Source of the DNA: an uncultured Clostridia bacterium
GTDB lineage: Bacteria > Bacillota > Clostridia > Oscillospirales > Acutalibacteraceae
Length of the DNA: 36,125 nucleotides
Assembly (NCBI GenBank): GCA_937877675.1
Contig: CALEIS010000143.1
Location: 1-36,125 of the forward strand
Direction: 5' to 3'
Positions within the stretch are counted from its first letter, which is position 1; every line of letters starts with the position of its first letter. The translations under genes and the position numbers were made by a program. Under the pieces are notes generated by a model that had not been told where the DNA came from, made no database searches, and saw nothing but the letters and a program-made list of their open reading frames with translations. Shown here in pieces: positions 32,371 to 36,125 of the stretch.

Positions 32371-33399
32371 TTATTTAATGTTTCCGTAATAGTAAAGTGC
32401 AAGACCTACTGCACAACCAATCATATTTACAAGAGAGAAGATTGTAACAACTTTACGTTCTTTCCAACCACACATTTCAAAGTGGTGGTGAATTGGAGCC
32501 ATTTTGAAAATTCTCTTACCGTGAGTAATTTTGAAGTAACCAATTTGGATAACATCTGAAAGAGCTTCGATAACATAGATAATACCGAAGAAAAGAAGGA
32601 TAATTGGACAGTCAATTGCATAAGCAAGTGCTACAACCATACCACCAAGGAACATTGAGCCAGTATCACCCATCATAACCTTTGATGGATAGTAGTTCCA
32701 GATAAGATAGCCTAAACAACCACCGAAAAGTGCTGCTGCAAGGATACTGATTCCAAAGAATTTTGTCATAAGAGCAGCTATACAGAATGAAATCGCTGCA
32801 ACTGATGTGACACTTGCACAAAGACCGTCAACACCATCAGTAAAGTTTACTGCATTAACTGCACCATAAATTACACAAACGCCAAAAATCCAGAAGAACC
32901 ACTTAAGGTCAACTGCACCAACGAATGGTATTTTCATATAAGTAAGACCATTCATAGAAAGTGCAACAAGGTAAGCAACAATAAGAATTACCTGTGGAAT
33001 TGTTTTCTGAATTTCTGTAAGACCTAAATTTCTCTTTTTAACTACTTTAATATAGTCATCTGCAAAACCTACAAGTCCAAGTCCCAAAGAGAGAACAACA
33101 CCTGCAACTAATTTTACCTTTAAACTGTCAGGAACAACATGTTCACTTGCAAAAAGATTTCCACCCATAAAGTAGTCAATTACAAGAATACATACTGTTG
33201 AAACGATTGTACTGATAATAAACATGATACCACCCATTACAGGTGTACCCTGCTTTGATTTATGCCATGCAGGGCCAATATCAAGAATAGTTTGACCAAA
33301 TTTTAACTTTCTAAGCCAAGGAATGAGTACAAAGCCTAATAAAAACGCAATTAAGAAGCTTAAAATTGCTGTACTTGCTAATGCTACATAAATATTCAT
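32371..33399 (-). CDS. mraY: Phospho-MurNAc-pentapeptide translocase MraY
   Basis: MraY transfers phospho-MurNAc-pentapeptide to undecaprenyl phosphate, making lipid I. The 342-residue polytopic protein shows GTPVMGGIMF, the catalytic FADDYIKV, NFTDGVDGL and MAPIHHHFE near the C terminus. ATG 33399 has AAGGAG at 8-nt spacing; the GTG at 33405 overlaps the ribosome binding site region. It is followed directly by ftsW, with murD absent. Confidence 0.96.
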   Translation of the reverse strand: MNIYVALASTAILSFLIAFLLGFVLIPWLRKLKFGQTILDIGPAWHKSKQGTPVMGGIMFIISTIVSTVCILVIDYFMGGNLFASEHVVPDSLKVKLVAGVVLSLGLGLVGFADDYIKVVKKRNLGLTEIQKTIPQVILIVAYLVALSMNGLTYMKIPFVGAVDLKWFFWIFGVCVIYGAVNAVNFTDGVDGLCASVTSVAAISFCIAALMTKFFGISILAAALFGGCLGYLIWNYYPSKVMMGDTGSMFLGGMVVALAYAIDCPIILLFFGIIYVIEALSDVIQIGYFKITHGKRIFKMAPIHHHFEMCGWKERKVVTIFSLVNMIGCAVGLALYYYGNIK

Positions 33400-33411
33400 A
33401 TCCACAACTCC

Positions 33412-34773
33412 TTATTTAACATCCCATTTTTCATAAACTTTTTCGATGATTTCTTCAAGTTTCATTCCACGACTTGCCTTAAACAACAAGGTGTCACCTA
33501 CTTTGATTTCATCTAAAAGATTTTTTACAAGCTCTGTTTTATCAGTAAATGCAAACACAGAAGAAAGTCCTGCTTTTTTTGCACTATCTGCCATAAATTG
33601 TGACTGTACGCCATAGGTAAAGAGCATATCCACCTTACACTCTGCTACATACTCGCCCACATTTCTGTGTGCTGTTTCACTATAATCACCTAATTCAAGC
33701 ATATCACCTAAAACTGCGATTTTTCTACCCTTTGCAATTTTGGTGAGTGAGTTAAGACCTGCTTTTTGTGAGTCAGGACTAGCATTGTAACAGTCCTCAA
33801 TAACAGTAATTCCACCTGTTTCTTTAATTCTCTGTCGCATACCTGATGGGGTATATCCCAAAAGTCCTTCTGCTATTTTCTCAGGTGAAACACCATACTG
33901 AAGACCTACTGCAAAAGCAGTTAAAGCATCATAAACATTATGAATTCCAACCGTTGGAATGATGATTTTTTGTCTTATATCACCTTTTACTGCTACAAAC
34001 TCAGTAGTAAGACCGATTTCTTTGATTTCTTCTGCCAAAACATCACAGTTTTTGTTTTCGATGCCAAAGAAAATAACTTTATAATCATCAGTTTTCACTG
34101 TAACGAGCATATCATTGTCACCATTCAAGAAAAGTGGTGCACCCTTTGGAAGGCCCTTTAAAATTTCAAGTTTTGCCTTTAAAATTTCCTCTCTTGAGCC
34201 GAGATTTTCAATGTGGGAAACACCAACATTGGTGATAATTGCACAATCAGGTTTTGCACACTCTGTAAGGACTGTAATCTGTCCTGCACCGTCCATTCCC
34301 ATCTCAATTACAGCATTTTTTGTTGATTTTTCTAATCTGTAAAGTGTTCTTGGAACGCCTATATCATTATTGAGATTACCTTCTGTTTTAAGAGTTTCAC
34401 CCTTTTGTGAAAGGACACAGGCAACCATTTCTTTTGTTGTTGTTTTGCCAACACTACCTGTAAGTCCCACAACCAACAAATCTTCTATTGAGCATCTATA
34501 ATATGATGCAAATTGAAGAAGAGCTTTTTTAGTATCTTCAACATAAATTACAGGTGCAGAGCATTCGACTTCCCTATGACAAACAACTGCGCCAACGCCC
34601 TTCTCAGCCACATCTTTGACAAAATCGTGAGCGTCAAAGCGTTCACCTTTTATAGCAAAAAACAATGTGTTTTCATCCACATCACGGCTATCAATTGATA
34701 CTCTATTTATTACAGTTTGGGAATCTAATTCCACTCCCAATGCCTTTGCTATTTCCCATACTTTCAAATTCAT
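33412..34773 (-). CDS. murF: UDP-MurNAc-tripeptide-D-Ala-D-Ala ligase MurF
   Basis: MurF adds D-Ala-D-Ala to complete the pentapeptide precursor. The 453-residue protein has an N-terminal substrate domain (IDSRDVDENTLFFAIKGERFDAHDF), the P-loop LTGSVGKTTTKEM and TEGNLNNDIGVP. It also has EDCYNASPDSQKAGL and GDMLELGDYSETAH. ATG 34773 has AGGTG 6 nt upstream. It follows the murE fragment by 13 nt. Confidence 0.95.
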   Translation of the reverse strand: MNLKVWEIAKALGVELDSQTVINRVSIDSRDVDENTLFFAIKGERFDAHDFVKDVAEKGVGAVVCHREVECSAPVIYVEDTKKALLQFASYYRCSIEDLLVVGLTGSVGKTTTKEMVACVLSQKGETLKTEGNLNNDIGVPRTLYRLEKSTKNAVIEMGMDGAGQITVLTECAKPDCAIITNVGVSHIENLGSREEILKAKLEILKGLPKGAPLFLNGDNDMLVTVKTDDYKVIFFGIENKNCDVLAEEIKEIGLTTEFVAVKGDIRQKIIIPTVGIHNVYDALTAFAVGLQYGVSPEKIAEGLLGYTPSGMRQRIKETGGITVIEDCYNASPDSQKAGLNSLTKIAKGRKIAVLGDMLELGDYSETAHRNVGEYVAECKVDMLFTYGVQSQFMADSAKKAGLSSVFAFTDKTELVKNLLDEIKVGDTLLFKASRGMKLEEIIEKVYEKWDVK

Positions 34774-34786
34774 TATTTTCACCTGA

Positions 34787-35590
34787 TTATTCAAAAAAAC
34801 TTTTTATAACTGCTCTTTCATCAAATGAGTGTTTTTCATTTCCAATGATTTGATATGTTTCGTGTCCCTTACCTGCAAGAAGCACCAAATCATTCTTTTT
34901 TGCCTTTTTTAGTGCAAACTCTATTGCTTGTCGTCGATTTTCGATTACCGCAATATGTGCTTTTGACTTCTCCATACCACAGAGAATGTCATTTATTATA
35001 AGTAGTGGATTTTCTTTTCGAGGATTATCACTTGTCACGATGGCAGAATCAGCAAGTTCACCTGCAATTCTACCCATTTCCGGTCGCTTTGATTTATCCC
35101 TATCTCCACCACAACCAAAAACAAGGATTACCCTGCCTTTTGTGATTTCACGGACACATTCCAGTATGTTTTTTAAGCCATCGGGAGTATGTGCATAATC
35201 TATCATAACCGTAAAATCTTTTGGAATTGGGACAATTTCTGCACGACCCGAGACCGGAGTTATATTTCTTATGGCATCTGAAATTTCGTTTATATCAAAC
35301 CCTAAATTTAACAGAGTTGCCACAGCCGAAAGTGAATTATAAACTGTAAATCTACCATATAAACTCGTTTGTATTCTGCTTATGCAATCCATACCAACAA
35401 ATTCATATCTAACACCATTTTCATTACAGATAACATTTTTTGCCGTGTAATCTGCCCAATCGCTAATTGCAGAAACTGTTATGGTTTTGCCGGGATTTTT
35501 TCCAAACAACACAGTTGCAGGAATTTGCAAAAGAGTCCCCGGCACAGAAAATTGCATCTGCTTTTTTGTGTTGGGTTCAAAACACAGCAT
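34787..35590 (-). pseudogene. murE: MurE fragment lacking the N-terminal and P-loop part
   Basis: The 267 residues match the C-terminal half of MurE: ISDWADYTAKNV, SLYGRFTVYNSLSAVATLL, the linker VSGRAEIVPI, DYAHTPDGLKNIL, GCGGDRDKSKRPEMG, TSDNPRKENP and GKGHETYQII. DNPR is the meso-diaminopimelate recognition motif, so the wall is probably DAP type. Intact MurE is about 480 residues; the N-terminal domain and the ATP-binding GTxGKT are missing, and a short unrelated-looking stretch (about 35 residues) replaces them. Curiously, GGAGG stands 6 nt before the ATG. It may be a true truncation or an assembly artefact; alone it could not ligate. Confidence 0.82.
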
Positions 35591-35672
35591 AAACTACCTC
35601 CGCAATCATCACAATTTTTATAAACAGATTTTATCACCATTAAGTGTTTTTTCAAAGTATGAATTGTTTAGA

Positions 35673-35709
35673 CAAAAAAAACGAGCAGCCTATATCCTGC
35701 TCGTTTTTT
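35673..35709. terminator. Terminator after the purM fragment
   Basis: ACGAGCAG (35681-35688) and CTGCTCGT (35697-35704) form an 8-bp stem with A-run and T-run flanks, active in either direction. On the minus strand it closes the purM fragment. Confidence 0.88.
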
Positions 35710-35715
35710 GTCTGC

Positions 35716-36030
35716 TCACAGCCAGTTTATCTTATTTTCAAAAACCACTTTTATTTCGGATTTCTCAATGTGTCCTATCTCATAGCAATCGTAAAATCCG
35801 GAAACATGATCAATTACCCTGTTTTTATCATTTTGCGACACAACTATATTGAACCCCACTCCACAATTGAATGTTCGCAACATTTCATCATCGCTTATTT
35901 GACCAACATCTTTGATATACTTGAAAACATTGAGCACGCGCAGTTTTGAAAGATCTATCATCGCACCCAGCCCATCGGGTATCACACGGCTGAGGTTACC
36001 CTCTATACCACCACCGGTAATATGCGCCAT
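35716..36030 (-). pseudogene. purM: purM C-terminal fragment (AIR synthetase)
   Basis: The 104 residues match the end of phosphoribosylformylglycinamidine cyclo-ligase: MAHITGGGIEGNLSRVIPDG, the GLGAMID stretch, and EMLRTFNCGVGFNIVV. Full PurM has about 340 residues; about two thirds is missing. The codon choice (GCG, CGC, CTG, GTG) differs from neighbours, which prefer GCA, CGT, CTT and GTT. An in-frame TGA lies 3 nt before the ATG. No ribosome binding site is visible. A foreign or chimeric fragment is likely. Confidence 0.85.
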
Positions 36031-36033
36031 TGT

Positions 36034-36123
36034 TCATTTTTGGTCGGCAGCTGCACTGAGCTTCAAGTTTTCTACTTTTACCCAAGAATCTGATTTTACT
36101 TCTGATAATAATTTATTATATAA
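36034..36123 (-). CDS. C-terminal tail of an unidentified reading frame at the edge
   Basis: An open frame enters from the right edge and ends at TGA 36036-36034. It encodes 29 residues including LLSEVKSDSWVKVENLKLS. I do not recognise it. It is in the same frame as the purM fragment and separated from it by the stop and one codon. It does not match the PurM sequence expected there. Confidence 0.4.
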   Translation of the reverse strand, partial: LYNKLLSEVKSDSWVKVENLKLSAAADQK

Positions 36124-36125
36124 TT

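Noticed and set aside
35440..35520. GKNPGKTIT in the MurE fragment as a replacement P-loop
   Set aside because: It has one residue fewer than Walker A and differs from the Mur GTxGKTT loop. It is directly followed by the middle-domain strand rather than the expected helix, so chance likeness is more likely.
36030..36034. Stop-codon readthrough joining the edge frame to the purM fragment
   Set aside because: The frames do match across one TGA, but the upstream 29 residues do not resemble PurM. A one-in-three coincidence at a suspected junction is the simpler reading.

Overview
The window is AT-rich and reads as chromosomal DNA of an endospore-forming member of the Clostridia, most likely the Ruminococcaceae/Oscillospirales. 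Three things suggest this. The order yqfC-yqfD-phoH-ybeY-dgkA-era-yqzL-recO is Firmicutes-specific, sporulation genes (yqfC, yqfD, ylbJ) are present, and many genes start with GTG or TTG behind strong GGAGG/AGGTG ribosome binding sites. This taxonomic call is inference from gene order and protein character, not from a search. Nearly everything is housekeeping, on the minus strand. Both ends look like contig ends: the left cuts leuC, and the right runs into a patchwork of gene fragments.

Layout. 1-2.9 kb (+ strand): end of leuC, leuD, a 46-residue Cys-rich peptide gene and hflX, with unusual repeat DNA between them. 2.9-7.2 kb (-): a CdaR/PucR-type regulator, an RsuA/RluB pseudouridine synthase, a membrane-anchored DUF4830-like protein, and an rsmD-coaD-coiled-coil operon. 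7.2-11.3 kb (-): a HAD phosphatase, uvrC, HPr and a membrane-anchored polysaccharide deacetylase, most with their own promoter or terminator. 11.3-15.0 kb (-): the ylxM-ffh-rpsP-khpA-rimM-trmD translation/secretion operon, with a terminator-like hairpin between khpA and rimM. 15.0-23.2 kb (-): a small lipoprotein, mutS2, recO, a yqzL-like ORF overlapping recO, era, dgkA, ybeY, phoH, yqfD and yqfC. 23.2-24.6 kb (+): ylbJ and a four-Cys protein. 24.6-26.2 kb (-): a surface transglutaminase-like protein. 26.3-35.6 kb (-): the division and cell-wall cluster murE(fragment)-murF-mraY-ftsW-murG-murA-ftsQ-ftsZ. 35.7-36.1 kb: a purM 3' fragment with different codon usage and the tail of another reading frame.

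How it fits together. The dcw-type cluster makes UDP-MurNAc-pentapeptide, lipid I and lipid II, and the septal machinery. The surviving MurE part carries a DNPR motif, pointing to meso-diaminopimelate peptidoglycan. The deacetylase, the undecaprenol/diacylglycerol kinase DgkA and the transglutaminase-like protein also act at the envelope. The recO-phoH and ylxM-trmD blocks supply ribosome maturation, SRP targeting and repair.

Most unusual signals. First, 1093-1280 holds an array of eight tiny hairpins with unrelated stems, separated by a constant 7-nt linker that flips to its reverse complement halfway. Second, 0.79-2.86 kb has six four-copy heptanucleotide arrays that pair up into three palindromic elements, two of them bracketing hflX. 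Third, the right end carries a murE that lacks its ATP-binding N-terminal half and a foreign-looking purM fragment. I found no CRISPR array, tRNA, rRNA, insertion sequence or defence system.
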